Shown here piece by piece: positions 11,560-24,380 of a DNA stretch of 64,000 nucleotides (within the stretch, counting starts at the first letter, position 1; each line of letters opens with the position of its first letter). The notes below the pieces were generated by a model, which was given only the letters and a program-made list of their open reading frames with translations, did no database searches and was not told the origin of the DNA. Location of the stretch: assembly GCF_016906535.1 (NCBI RefSeq), contig NC_057370.1:2542001-2606000 (forward strand). The letters run 5' to 3'. The translations under genes and the position numbers were made by a program. The stretch comes from Rhizoctonia solani. Taxonomy: Eukaryota > Basidiomycota > Agaricomycetes > Cantharellales > Ceratobasidiaceae.

Positions 11560-12501
11560 GATGCGGGGAGCTATAGTTGCTTGTAATCCGAGTTTCCAGC
11601 TTTTTCCTCGCTGAGGGTTCTTAATCCCTGACTTACGTTTACTTACTCTTGGTTCTGGGGAATATATTGATATACTATTTCTTATTCCAGTATGTTGAAA
11701 AATTTCCGACATACGAGATGTGTTTTACTGTCACAGATCCATTCTCCGAATGGTAGGTGACGTTATGTGTACCGTAGAGTGACCCTTAGGTACCGAAGCA
11801 AATACGAATCCCTTTCTATATGCACTTCATGGACGAAGCATGAACATGCGCCGCACACGTGTATTATTACTAGCCGCTAAAGGACCCTCAAACGAACCAT
11901 ACTTGTGAGGACTCGCACACGAACTGTCCAATCACCCACCGTTGCTCAGCGTGGGTAGCCTGTCGTCCCACCTACTCACAATGCGCACTGATGAGTAGCC
12001 TAGCCTAGCCCGCCCATTGATGAATTGACGGATTGGAACCACTGGAATATGGATGCCTGTTGTGCTTGGCCATGAGGTAAATAAATTTAGAATCCGTGCC
12101 GTGAACGATTTGCTAGTATACACTATTTTATATATCCTTGATAACTTAGGATGTACAAGTCCTAGCTGGTGAGCTAGCGTGCGGCCGACCACAAGGGTTC
12201 ATTTGGGTTGTCTACTCTCTCGTCTGATTACCAATTCCAACTTGGTCTCACCATGGGCAAGATCGATTGCCGTGTTCAAAGGGCACGATACTGCAGTACT
12301 AGTCGATCAGACGCTAGGATCCTCCCAGACTCCGACCCCACATAATCCACGTCAAGGAGCAGGGTGCCTGTGATTGGTACAACTATTGGCCCCTGGGGAC
12401 CCGTTTGAATAGTATTTATCAGCTTCACATTTCAGAACTGAGCATTCTGTGGTCCTCCCCTCGTTTCGGCCTGCTTATTGGCGTATCGCTCACTGGTCAC
12501 C
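11560..12501. other. intergenic, no gene seen
   Basis: This 940-base gap follows RRN3. Frames here are short and unlike any family I know. It contains the RRN3 3' end and the promoter of the secreted protein that starts at 12502. Confidence 0.45.
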
Positions 12502-14078
12502 ATGCGTTCAGTTTCCCTCCTTGCTGGCGCTATCCTCTGCTTTTCTACTCAGGCCGTCGCTGGTTTCTCATTTGAGGATGTACCCAATGGAACGATAGGG
12601 GCAACTACACTCTTTGCACGTGCGAATTCTTGCCCTTCTGGACAGTACTACGACAACGGCTGCAAGCAATGTCCAGCAGGTTCTTATTGTACTGGTAAGT
12701 CTTCTTACTCATACAAACGTATCTTCTGTTAAATCCGGTTTATAGGAGAAGGAGGAGCAAGGCAATGCGATAAAGGTCAATACTCTCGAGCTGGTGCATC
12801 CGCATGTACTGCATGCCCATCTGGGACATACACAGACCGTAAGTGAATCCCCTACCGAAACCTGTAAAATCACTGATGGTCATCGCTCAAATATTAGAAA
12901 AGGGCAGCGTTCAATGTACGACTGCCCAATGTGGGTGGTATGCCACTGGGTCCAACGAAAGCAACGATCGAGGGTCGGATGGACAAAAACAATGTGGGAG
13001 AGGGTTTTATAGCTCACCAGGCAGCACAACTTGTAAAAAATGGTCAGTAGCTATGCATGTTCCTGCGTTCAACATTTTTTTGAACATATACATTCAAAAT
13101 AGTCCAGCCGGGTCCTATTGCAATTCCGCAACGACATGCGAGCCCGCTTTGTGCCAACCTGGGAGGTAAATCATAATTTGATTGACGTTGGATCGAATTC
13201 TAATCGGATCATCCGATTCTCGGCCAATGAAGGTGCCAGCGACTGCACAGAGTGTGCTGCAGGGACATACATTAACCGGTTAGTTTGACAGCCCAAAGCC
13301 AAGTTGTATTCCAAGTATTAACCTGTATTAGGTATGGATCGACATCTTGTTGCAAATGCTGCGCCGGGAGCTTCCAAAGTTCTACCGGGCAGACCCACTG
13401 CCAGGCCTGCCCAGAACAAACACGACGTGAGTTGACATTGGGTTCACGTATTAGGAATAGTTACTTACTATGTGCACCTCTGGTACAGCTAACGGACAAG
13501 GAAAGGTCTTGGTCACATCCGAACCAGGATCCAAGAGTAGTCAACAGTGTCATGCGTATGGACTTGGTGACCCAGCACCTATCCCGGGCGCATGTGTCGA
13601 CAGCTCTGTGACCGAAAACCAGGCTGTTTGTCGTGAGTGCCGGTCCGAATGTGTACCACATGTTTGTTGTCCTAACCAGCCCTGGTTCCCATTAGCCGCA
13701 ACCACTGGCCCGGTTCCAACTGGGTTACGCAAGCGTACTGTCCCTCGAGGATGTTCAAACCGGAGACACACCATGTGCGAGGTCAAGTCTGGACGCGGTG
13801 GTTGGGAATGCCTTGACACTGAGACTACACTTGAGTAAGTTTCACTATGCCATAGTATTCAAGCTCTGACGTATTTTAATAGTGCTTGCGGGTCCTGCGA
13901 CAATGACTGCTCGGCCATTCCTTATGTCGGAGACGTGAAGTGCGTGGCTGGAAAATGCCAAGTGGCTACTTGTCTCAAGGGGTTCAATGTTCAATACGTC
14001 GATGAGACCCCGTCATGCATCCCCACCACAAAACAGGCATTTTTGATTTTTGAAAGGGACATGGGTTTGGCCAAATAG
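12502..14078 (+). CDS. secreted cysteine-rich protein with GCC2/GCC3-like repeats and a CPL1-like C-terminus
   Basis: At least eight short exons. The start MRSVSLLAGAILCFSTQAVA is a clear signal peptide. Then come repeats of the form CPxGxY...C...CPAGSY: SCPSGQYYDNGCKQCPAG, CDKGQYSRAGASACTACPSG, CGRGFYSSPGSTTCKK, CPAGSYCNSATTCEP, CTECAAGTYI, CCAGSFQSSTGQTHCQACP. These resemble GCC2/GCC3 (ephrin-receptor-like) repeats. The last part matches the CPL1-like domain: PRGCSNRRHTMCEVKSG, GGWECLDTETTL, ACGSCDNDCSAIPYVGDVKC and CVAGKCQVATCLKGF. Cryptococcus CPL1 is a secreted protein that affects host interaction; that job is not shown here. Small-exon junctions between 12840 and 13470 are the least certain part. 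The stop is TAG at 14076-14078. Confidence 0.82.
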
Positions 14079-14476
14079 CCTCGATTCCTCTTCTTGTAAC
14101 TTAACCTTCGCTCATTTAATTCTGTCCCATCATTCTACAAAATCCCATTGTTGTACTTTGTACTTGTTTAGGGTACATGATGTAATGGACAATGCCAGAT
14201 TACCGTTCTGGGGCGTTTCACGGTTTCACTATCTGGCGCACTTTACCACAGAAACTCGTCTATGGCTAGGGCAAGTGATATATAAGCCGGACCCAAGGCC
14301 CTTCAACATATACAATCAACCAGACTATACGAGTGGATGCAACCACAACATAGTGACCAAGTACAACGAGTCGTAATTCTCAAATAGGGGCTAGTAATTT
14401 AGACTACGCGGGAGCTCGGGACTCGCAGATCGAGCTTGCTTGGTAAATCTTTCGCTTTACTTCAAGTTCCAACTCG
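14079..14476. other. intergenic before the formin, no gene seen
   Basis: About 400 bases between the secreted protein and the formin, with only short chance frames. Presumably the formin promoter. Confidence 0.45.
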
Positions 14477-17400
14477 ATGGACGGAGGGGCCCCCATCGTA
14501 CCAGTCCTTCTACCCGCTGGTGCAATTCACTTTGCTAGGGTTGGGCCATCGGACACCAGCCAGGATATTATCCAAACACTGCTTGCCACCCAAGGTGTCA
14601 AGGCGGAAATACTGGGAGATTTAGAGAGCATTGTCGGCGATGGGGCAGATTGGGAATGGTCACTTCAGTATGTCCGGAAGGAGCCTCGGGGAAGGGTATG
14701 GCAAGACGATGAACTGGATGCACTAGACGATGGTTAGTTCCCCGAGCGAGCCGAAAATAGATCACAAGCCCATAATATTTACAGGCATTTTGAGCAATGA
14801 TTTTCCCGCAGAACGGCTCCTTCCAAACCGATCCGAATCGAAACCTGATTCTCAGAGACATTTTTCGGCATTTCCATTAACATCACATCTACATTCACCT
14901 ACAGTCCGCTTAATATCACAGCACCCTTACCTCAGCTTTCATGTTGCCTTTGAGCGAGTTCCAGAAATAACGGATGGCTTTGTTATGCAATGGTTCATTG
15001 CGTATTCTTCGACCGTAGAGGACGTCATCAACGATATTGCGGACAACCTTGGTCTTACAGTCTATCTAGCCGGAACGGGCGGCGGGAAGGTAGATTATGT
15101 TATTGAAACATTTACGCCGGACGGTGGGAAAGAGTGTGAGTTTAATTCATGAATTGCCAGGTTCTCCTCTAACCCAAGAGGTTCAGCGGTAGAGCGATTG
15201 GAACCTTCTGCAAGTGTCACAGCAGTATTACGGAGACTAGCGCCTGGAAGAAGGATACGTTTGGTGGTACCCGAGGAATGGTATCGTCGCCCCAAGTCGA
15301 AATCTTTCTCCTCTCACCTTTCACTCACTGAAGACACCCTCAAGACTGCCGCCTCCGTCGATGAATCGAATCCTTCGGATCAGCAGGAAGAACTTGATGA
15401 AATCGGAGATGGGACAGCCAAGCAGAGCTCTCGACAGTCACCTTCGGTCCCATCCAGTCCTGTTATTCCTAGACCTCGACCATTCTCAGGTGTCTCAAAC
15501 TCGTCCGAACCCGATTCTCCTTCTCGACAATCAACGATTTCGTCTCATCGCTTGTCTTCTATCTTCGACAGTTGGCTCAGTATATCACCCAATGGTGCGA
15601 TCACCTTGCCCTCACAGCCAAATGCAGCGCCAGAGAGAATCAGTGTTAGTTCACCACTGCCTATTGATCCTGGAAGTATGCGAGATGGAAAAAAGGAATA
15701 TCAAAATGTGGTGGAATCGGAAGAGCAAAAGACGGAGTTTGAAGAATTTATGGTAGGTCTTGATTCATGTCTGCGATGTACATTTTCTTAGTTAACAAAT
15801 CTCCTCCCAGGATGAATTTGGTATCAAAGCAGAGCAAAGACCGAAGATGAGAGATATGCCATGGGATCGAAAGAGATATTTGATCGAGCAAAGCAAGAGC
15901 CGCGCATCGGCGGCACCAGCTTTATATAATAACAGCAATGCATCATCCGCCACCGTTGGTCCGGCAGGCGCAGGCTCATTGGTACCCAAGCTACTTCCCC
16001 AGTTGACTGGGGGTGCACTTGGAAGATTCACCGTCGCACGATTCGGAAGCTGGAATGCCGCCACGGCACCCCATGGCGCAAACACATCATTTTCATCTGG
16101 TGAAATGTCGCCAAAGTCTCCCAAGGGCTCTATCAAGCGACAGATGTCATTTGGGTCCAGGCGTACCAGTCTCGAGCCAACAGCAGAAGAGATATCTGGA
16201 CTTGCTTCACCCCCAAGGTCGCCTCCCCTCTCACCCAAAGCAAGTCTCTGGGCTTCCTGGTGGGGTACTCCCGGACAGCCGGTGACGGCAGAAGGGGAGC
16301 GTTCAAGCGATAAAGGGAAGAGTGCTGTTGCAGAATTGACTCGTCTGGGTCAAACCGCCGGCGCACCCCATTCCCGAGTGAACCAATCTACCGTCGGGCC
16401 ATACATAGCTGGAATAACCGGGAACAAGACCAATAGCACGACGTTAGTCAAGCACTTGGTCAGCCTGAGGGTACATGCTGCAACAGCCAAGTTGGATTGG
16501 ATAAAGGAGTTTGTTGGACCAGGCCAAGGCATGGAAGCCCTCTCCGCCTTAATTGTTGCGTTAGTAAAGAACAGGGAAAAGAGGTATGGTCATCATTCGT
16601 TGGCTTATTCAATGACTTATGTGGGGCATTGCCGTCTTCAGGAGGAATCTAATACAATCGGAGTCCATGTCGCTTTTGGAGTGTATCAAGTGTCTCCGAG
16701 TCCTCGTCAATACGGACGTGAGTATACATTGGCCAAACTCATACTTGTCACTGACTGGAAAACGCCTTCAGCCTGGCCTGTCAAAGATACTTACGATGCC
16801 TAACCTCATATTCCAAATAGTGACCTGCCTCGATACAGGAAACGCGAAGATTCGTTCAAATGTCGCTGATTTATTGGCGGGAATATCCGTAGTCTCGGAA
16901 GACCAAGGACACCGAATGGTACTTGACGCGCTTTCAGACTTTGCATCAGTCAATCGCGAGGAGTTCAGATTTGAACAACTGATTGAAACCATTCGAGTTC
17001 CTAATATAACGCCAGACGATGTGGATGAAACATTTTGGTCCGAAAGGATGCCCGCGTTGGTGCTTCTTATCGCTATAACTGCTTCATGCCCGGATCTTGA
17101 GCAACGAATAGCATTAAGGGACGAACTCAGTAGGCGAGGTTTCAACGAAATCATTGTTGTATGTTGTGTCTCCAAGTTCCGTAGCCTTGAAACTGACGTC
17201 CCCTAGACTCTGAGGTATCTCAATCCGCCCGCAACCATTACAGAGCGGCTAGACGGCTACTGTGAAGACAAGCTTGACGATGAGGAAGATCTACGAGCGC
17301 GGATTAGAAAGCAGTTTGATCAAACAGAAAAAGAGCACGAATATTGGAGCAATTCTGAATCCGCATTGATATTCGAGAGGATTCTGGCTCTCGCTGACGA

Positions 17401-20400
17401 TTACGATGGCGTTCCGGACACTATCCTCGAGATCCTTCGCTCTCACTTACGAATTCTCGAACAGCCAACCACACTGTAGGTGATATTCATTTTCTCTTTC
17501 TGCATGGTCACTGAGCGCGGTACAGGGGGGTCAAGTCACGAATCTTTATTGTTCTACACCGGTTTGTTTCTCAGTTGACCACATTGGAAGACGTGTGAGT
17601 GGTGCCCCTCGGTGGAATCCTTCTGCTGTTGACTGGAAGTCGCTAGTGAGCATGAATGGGTCCCACTGCTCAGAAGATTTGTCGACTCAGTCAAAGATAT
17701 CACTGGAGTTTGTCCAGAGGTCTTAGACGATATTACTGCGCTTTCCAATGCTAAGCTTGATGAGCTCCGTGAACAGCTGGAAAAATTGGTAAAAGAGGCA
17801 CGTAATGCTTTAGCCAAAAGATGTAAAAGAAATTGACCTTTGAACAGGAGCAAGGCCATTTGGACAAGATACAAACTCTTGAAGTGGAGATCAGTACACT
17901 AAAGTCGATGCAAGAAAGTCCGATATTGAAAGGGTCGGGCCAGGAGGTTAGCGACCAGTACCCTAACTAGCCACAGGTCTAATTTTACAGTACAGAATAT
18001 GCATGGTATTGTCCAAAGGCTTGTACAAAAGGAAAAAATGGCGGTCCGTCTTCAGGCAGAGTTGGATCGATTGCGTAACGAGAACACGAAACTTGTTGAG
18101 GCTTCAGTAAGTAGTCATATATTATTCATCTGTTTGTATTCAGCCTATTTAAACCCCATATAGGAAGAGCAGGATAGAATCAGGCGTGAAAGAGACCGGG
18201 CCAAATGGAGCGCCATGACCGAAGAAATGTCAAACAGCAGAGCCAAAGTCAGTTTCAGTGCGCATATATTTACCTGTATCTCATGAATCTGCACTTCAGA
18301 TGGCGGAGATGGAAACACTATTACGCGATAAAGAAAAACTTGTGCTTTATCTCAAGCGTTCAATGGAGGCACTTTCCTCGAGATTCGAGTCCGGCAGCGG
18401 CACAAATCAAGTGGCTGCGGAGAGACCAGACGGTGATTTTGATGCAGAGAGTATCACCAAACATGCAATGGACGAGCTTTCCGCCAGGGAACAGCAAATA
18501 TCTGGACTACGTCAAGAGTTAAACGAGCTCAGAAACAAACTCGAGGAAGCTCAGTCGAGTCTCAAACAGCAAACAGCCGAGCGTGAATTCAAAGCTCGCG
18601 TTCCACCTCCGCCTCCGCCCCCACGGCGTCAATCCCAGCCATTTAATGATTCAGGTGCAGAAAACGAATCTTCCAAGACCTCACCTCCACCTCCGCCTCC
18701 ACCGCCACCATTGCCGCCATTCGGGCCAGCTGAGTTACCAATAGCATCGCCTCCGCCTCCGCCTCCACCCCCTCCCCCAACTGTAGTTTCTCCGGCCCCA
18801 CCCCCGCCTCCACCCCCGCCTCCACCTCCACCCCCTAGCTCGACCCCTGTGTCTTCACCGATCGTTAGCAGCGCTCCGCCACCGCCGCCGCCACCACCAG
18901 CACCACCAGCACCACCAGCACCACTGTTAACACTACCACACCTTGCAAGTATTATGTGTGAATTAAAAGATGATTTAACTAATTCTGCTTTTTGTAGCCC
19001 AAGTCTCGCCCCCTCCGGCCCCACCACCACCACCACCGCCCTCACTATCACCTCCAGGTAATGGCATACCACCTTCAGCATGGAAGATCTCGAAACGTAT
19101 GAGTGGTTCCGCAGCCCCTCCAGGCAAGAAGCTAAAGGTGAGATCCGTCTTTTTTTAGAGTGTTATCCTATTAAGCAACCCTCTAGCCTTTCTTCTGGGA
19201 CAAAGTTTCTTCTACAGGCAGCGTACAAACTGTATGGGGCCAACTTGGTATGATGGGAGGGCAAGTCGACCTTAATGACTTAGAGGAGGTGTTCTCTTTG
19301 GACCAAGCGCCGCCCAAACCTGTCAGTACTTCGAACTTAACAAAGGGCAAGGCACAGCAAGTCACAACAATGCTAGACATCACACGAGCCAATAACGTTG
19401 GTAAGGGCCGCGTCTGGGTGAAAACAGGAGATGAGCGCAAAGCTTACTGACTATGTAGCCATTATGCTCAAGACGCTCAAACTATCTCCTACCGCTATTC
19501 GTGAAGCTATATTAACTGTGGATGATGAACGGCTGTCGGCTGAGGATCTAGTCATGATATCAAAACAGCTTCCTACAACCGAAGAGGTACGTATTATGAC
19601 GCCAACGCTCGTGCACTAAGTCTACAATATTATGCTAGGCGAATCGGATACAAGATTTTGGTGATGTGGGCAAACTCGCAGAGGCTGACCGGTACTTTAG
19701 CGAGGTGAGCACATTCACAATAACTCAAGCTTAGTTTATAACATTTTGCACAGATTTTAAGAATACCGAGACTTCAGGAGCGTTTATCGTGTATGATCTA
19801 CCGCCGGCGCCTCGAGTTGGATATAATTGAGGCCCAGCCGGATTTATCAATACTCCATGATGCGGCGGTTGAACTTTGCACCTCAGACAAACTGCGCCGA
19901 TTACTTCAGGTTCGTCTGCTTTTTGGGATTAAAATAGCCAAAGTGTATTTATACTGCACTTGGTTAAGGTTGTCCTGGCTGTGGGTAATGCGTTAAATAA
20001 AGCGACGTTCCGAGGTGGTGCATCCGGATTCAAGTTGAAATCGTTGATGAAGGTCAGAGTCCATCGTTCTATATTATTTTGATAGGGCATTTATACGAGT
20101 AATTTAGTTAAAAGAAACCAAGACCGCAAAAGCAGACTCTGAATGCCCAACTCTACTTCATTATATTGCCAGGGTTTTACTACGCTCCGAACCTTCGACA
20201 ATTCTCTTTGTCGAACAAGCTCCTCACTTGGAATCTGCCGCCAGAAGTGAGTGAACTCTGCTCGTTTTTACGTCCATTCACTCACTAGTTCTATCCAGTC
20301 TCAATTCAAACTGTCATGTCAGGTGTGAATAGCATTGAAGCTGGGCTCAAGAAGACTACCTCGGAAGTCATTTCCTGCAGAAAAGCTTCAAATTCCCCAT

Positions 20401-21059
20401 CAGATAAGTTTGGCTTGATTATGCAGGTAAATACGATAGCCACAATCACTGCCTCACACACGACTAATTTCACTGGTATATAGCCCTTCATCAGAAGCTC
20501 AGCTGAGAGCGTCTATTCGTTGAAATCCCTTGCCGAATCGACCCAAGTAAAACTCGTTGAAATGGTCTCTTATTTCGGGGAAACAACCGAGGGGCCTGAA
20601 CCTACGAGGCCCGAGGATGTGTTCGAAATGGTTCTCGCTTTCTCTTCGTCCCTACAGGTCAGCTGCTATTAGAGCTTTGATGAGGCACTCAGGCTAACCC
20701 AAACCGATCAGAGGGCCGCATTGGATGTCAATGCAACTATGGCACAGGCACCTCCGTCAGTTGTAGTTGCAGTGAGCGAAGAATCGGTTGGCTATAACTA
20801 TCAAAGTCTTTTGATCGCACCACTGACCCATACACAGAAGCCCACACCCAAGCAAGAAATACAAGAGCTTTTATCCCCATCCGATGCTGCTGCCGAGGGC
20901 AGTATTAGCACCGTTCACCTTTCCGCTGGTCGTGGTGACCTAGATCAAGCTATCCGAAGCTTGCGCAATGGTAGGCGCCGGGCGCGCCAGGACAGGCCAT
21001 TAAGCAAGATATTCCTCGACGGAGGAAGTAACCGCCGGAGTCGCTTGTTTGAATCATAG
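14477..21059 (+). CDS. diaphanous-type formin (GBD/FH3, FH1, FH2, DAD-like tail)
   Basis: A large gene of about twenty exons. The N-terminal region is Ser-rich. The GTPase-binding/FH3 region includes VSLRVHAATAKLDWIKEFVG, MEALSALIVAL and LECIKCLRVLVNTD. A coiled coil runs from about 17660 to 18600. FH1 (18601 to about 19060) has six or more runs of prolines. FH2 starts PFFWDKVSSTGSVQTVWGQL and includes KAQQVTTMLDITRANN, LPTTEEANRIQDF and LAVGNALNKATFRGGASGFK. The C-terminus GDLDQAIRSLRNGRRRAR looks like a DAD autoinhibitory motif. Formins nucleate and elongate unbranched actin filaments; a GBD plus DAD means activation by a Rho GTPase. The intron inside FH1 uses GTATTA after a phase-1 base. 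The start MDGGAPIVP is the best ATG, though an upstream exon cannot be excluded. Confidence 0.94.
18601..18935 (+). repeat. proline-codon low-complexity region (formin FH1)
   Basis: CCN-rich DNA coding for runs of prolines of about 6-15 residues separated by short spacers, the profilin-binding tracts of FH1. The opposite strand gives a long glycine-rich open frame that is only a by-product of the codon bias. Repeat length may vary between strains. Confidence 0.9.
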
Positions 21060-21195
21060 TTCATACTCTCTTAATTTATCAAATTTTCATAACGTCTTCA
21101 CAATTTTTGCTATTATTTCGTTGGATCACTTGAGACTGAAGTTTTGTGAATTGGGCCCTACTTTTATATCACATCTCAAACCAATATAATCGTTA

Positions 21196-22610
21196 CTAGA
21201 CAGCGGTAGATGTATTCAATGGCGAAACTTTATCACATTTCTTGATACACTCAAAGAAGAGTTGGAAAAAACCTTGCACCTGCGCATACATTTAGGAATA
21301 AATCAAGCACATGTTTTCGCTTGAAGCACTTACGTCCATAGATTGTGTAACGATGCAATTTTTCCCAGTTGCGCCTGGGAACGTACATGTCAACTTTGGC
21401 AATCATTGTATCGCTCAAGTCCTTTACTCACCCCATGATTCATCGGTGCGAACGTATCCCCAGACGTCAACAACAGTTTCGCCGGCGGTGTGTAGCCCAG
21501 CCAATTCAACATCTACCCTGTAGCGCTTAGATTTGAACCAGCCGGGATTATAAAGGTATGCTAGGCAACAAGCATCATGGATTGGCGGACCCTCAGTGAA
21601 TCCGAAAGTTGATCGATACGAGCCGGCGAAGAAACTTACATCGGAGCCCTCAGCGGGATCTGGTTTGTATGAAAGGCATATTGGTACATACCTAACGAGA
21701 GAAGAAAGCATGCTACGCAGCGGGGTAGGTGCGGGAACAGGTGCCGCATCTATGGATTCAACTAATCCCGAATGTAGTTCCGAAGTTAAAATCGCAGTAT
21801 GAGTAACGTTCAAGGGGATCATGACTTTTGGTACTTCGAGATTGAGTACCATCTGGGCAGCTTCGGGATCACAAAGAATGTTGAACTCTGCCGCGGCGCT
21901 CCTATTGCCTATCCCAACTCCTCCGCCCATGAATATGATTTCCTCGACTCCAGATAGTAATTCGGGATGGACAGCCGAGAATAAGGCGACATTGGTGAGA
22001 GGCCCAGTAGCAATTATATAAAGCTTATTCCCCTCCAGAATGCACTTTTTGGTAGCCTCTGCTAGTCCTTGGACCGCATTTAGTGACGACTTGGCAAACC
22101 GGTTTCGAATAGTAGTATTCTTGGCATCGGGAAGTCCAATAACTCCCCCAAGGCCGTCAGCCCCGTGAATTTCAGGATCCTGAGGATAATTCGATCCCGA
22201 GAGACTTAATAATTAAGTACTATTGCTTTACTCACTGCTCTAGTTGGCCGCAGAAGAGGTTTTGATGCTCCTTGATGGACTTGAATCGAGTCACTAGCTC
22301 CATAAGCATAGAGTAGTCTTATAGCATTCAAAAACGTATTATAGCTACTAGCATTCCCATGAACCTGAAATTGAGTAGAAACTTTAGTGGGCCAGGGTCA
22401 TTTTATGTTCGTAATAAAAACACACTGTTGAAATACCCAGTAATCGAAGTCCAGGGGAATACAAAGCCAACAAGATCGCGATCGCATCGTCATGTCCCTG
22501 TGGTTGAAAACGTGTAAATAAATGCAGTTTATTCCCAGAATTCAATCTTTTACAGGGTCACAATCAAGCCATAGGTACTTTATGGGAGAGCTTGAGAGTT
22601 CGGGTCCCAT
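21196..22610 (-). CDS. inosine-uridine-preferring nucleoside hydrolase
   Basis: Several exons on the minus strand. The protein begins MGPELSSSPIKYLWLDCDP and continues across an intron with GHDDAIAILLALYS, forming the calcium-binding DxDxGxDD signature of the IUNH family. Further on come GLGGVIGLPDA, YIIATGPLTNVALF, IIFMGGGVGIGN, AEFNILCDPEAAQMV and PIHDACCLAYL, all typical. It hydrolyses ribonucleosides to base plus ribose in purine/pyrimidine salvage. No signal peptide is seen, so a cytosolic enzyme is likely. Two small C-terminal exons end FFECIKKCDKVSPLN and stop at 21196. The start is only 135 bases from that of the divergent gene at 22746, so the promoters overlap. Confidence 0.93.
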
Positions 22611-22745
22611 GGCGGCCGCGAAAAGGTTAATTTAGTTCATCAATATTTCGATTTGGTTCATCCTCCTAAGCGCCAATTACGTAACATTGCCACGATAAAC
22701 GCGCCACAGCGTTTCAAGCAATCATTGACCTGGCTTCGACCGGAG

Positions 22746-24170
22746 ATGTCAGCGGACTCGCTGGAAGTTCAAATTTCCACACATGACAAGTTTATACAGG
22801 AGAATAAGGTACTGTACGGCAGATTGGTAGGTTGTTTAGCGTGGTGCAGCGCAAGCAATCGCTAATACATGTCACTTATAGCTTCCCCAGATAGGGGACG
22901 CGAGTGAGCATAACCGTCAGGAAGAGCAAGCCAAACCTCCAGGACACTGCTCTGAACTCTATCAAAACCCTTTCAAACGGCCAAGGAGACTCACTCCATT
23001 GCCCGAACCATCAAGAAACCGCATACATTCGCACAATCTGCCGAAACAAAGTACATGTCCCGTAACACCTCCTGTCCTATTTCCTACTTCTACAGAGAAA
23101 GAAAATCACCACCCGATACTTGGAATGACAAGGAATAACCTCTCTTGTGCAAATAGGGGCGTAAAACCACAGTCTGTTGGATCATTCTATACTTCATCGC
23201 CTTCTAAAACTTCAAACCAGCAAGACGGTCGGGGCCCGTTGTCGGTTAAGTTCTCTAATGACACTACTACATATACAAAACCCATGCGACCAGTACTGGT
23301 AGCGACTTCTTCTATTCCTGCTCATCATGATAAACGACGCCCCGGGGTATACAAGATGGAAGACAAAGCAAATGCCCATACTATATCTATAAAGCATCAA
23401 GTCCACGGAAACAATATTCCTCGCTGCGCCCGAGGACACAAATCAACTTCACGGCTACGCTTCGCTAGACATACTTCCCAGAAGGTTACTACTGAGCAAA
23501 ACTTTGACTGCTGCCGTCGGGAAGTCAATGCCACCGTCTCAACTCTGGGGTCTCGTGTTGGTGCATTAGAGAACACACTTGCCGCAGTCCTTCCTGCTGT
23601 TGTAGAAGCTAGGTTAATCTGGATGGAGAACGCAGTCGTTAGTACTCCTACCAAGCTCGGAACTACTAGACGTGCATTTTGCGAATACTGTGAGCTGACC
23701 TTTTGGAACTTTGCGTGTGAAGAGGAAGGATTAGGCTCACGTTGTTTCTTAGACAAGAATTCTAGATACGAGACCTATACTCGATGCATTCGTGCACGAG
23801 CCTACTACTTGGGACTAACAGTGAACGACCTCGAATATCTCCAGGAACGGGTTGTACTACTAGGCTCCCAGAGCGTGAAGCAGGAGACATTATTAATTAG
23901 CCCATTTGGAGGCGCAAATGAATCTAGTGACAAAACGATGGTAGAAGCATATCATCGGGACAGTAGACATGGAGGATATGCCCGACACGTTTGGAGAGCT
24001 TGTTATGAGAGGGTGGGTCAAGGGATAACTTGCCTATTGGTTTCGAACTTGTGTGATTAAATGTACAAACGTAGGGATACTCTTTGGACGAGAGCTGGAT
24101 GTTGCCTATTCCCTCCCCGGATAGCTCGACATTCGTAGACAAGATCAAAGGGTGGCTGCATGCATCATAG
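22746..24170 (+). CDS. unknown protein with a Cys-containing C-terminal half
   Basis: Three exons. Exon 1 begins MSADSLEVQISTHDKFIQEN and reads to a donor at about 22830. The long middle exon is basic and disordered (NPFKRPRRLTPLPEPSRNR, TSTEKENHHPILG), then becomes ordered: CCRREVNATVSTLGSRVGAL, RRAFCEYCELTFWNFACEEE, CIRARAYYLGLTVNDLEYLQ. The last exon (after an intron ending at about 24075) reads GYSLDESWMLPIPSPD and ends KGWLHAS. The paired cysteines (CEYC) could bind zinc, but no known finger is recognised. I do not know the family. The middle resembles nuclear regulatory proteins only in its basic, Ser/Pro-rich make-up. Confidence 0.68.
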
Positions 24171-24380
24171 CTTTGTTTGCAAAACAAGATACACTCTTTC
24201 TGGCTGAATTTATATTATTGATGATTTAATTCGAAATGAATTCAACCGTATCATAATGTTTCAGCGTATGCTTTGAACGTTTATGTCTATAAGCATACAG
24301 TTCGATGACGCCGCGAAAATAAACAGAGGAGGTAGGTGGAAGCTCGACGATTTCGAGAGGAATGTATGCGATATGTGGGA

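Noticed and set aside
18955..19010. A possible GC-AG intron in the formin FH1 region (CTT|GCAAGT).
   Set aside because: A normal GT donor three bases on (GCA A|GTATTA, phase 1) restores the proline-rich frame into FH2.
18629..19081. Long glycine-rich minus-strand frame.
   Set aside because: It is the reverse of the formin polyproline codons; CCN read backwards gives GGN.
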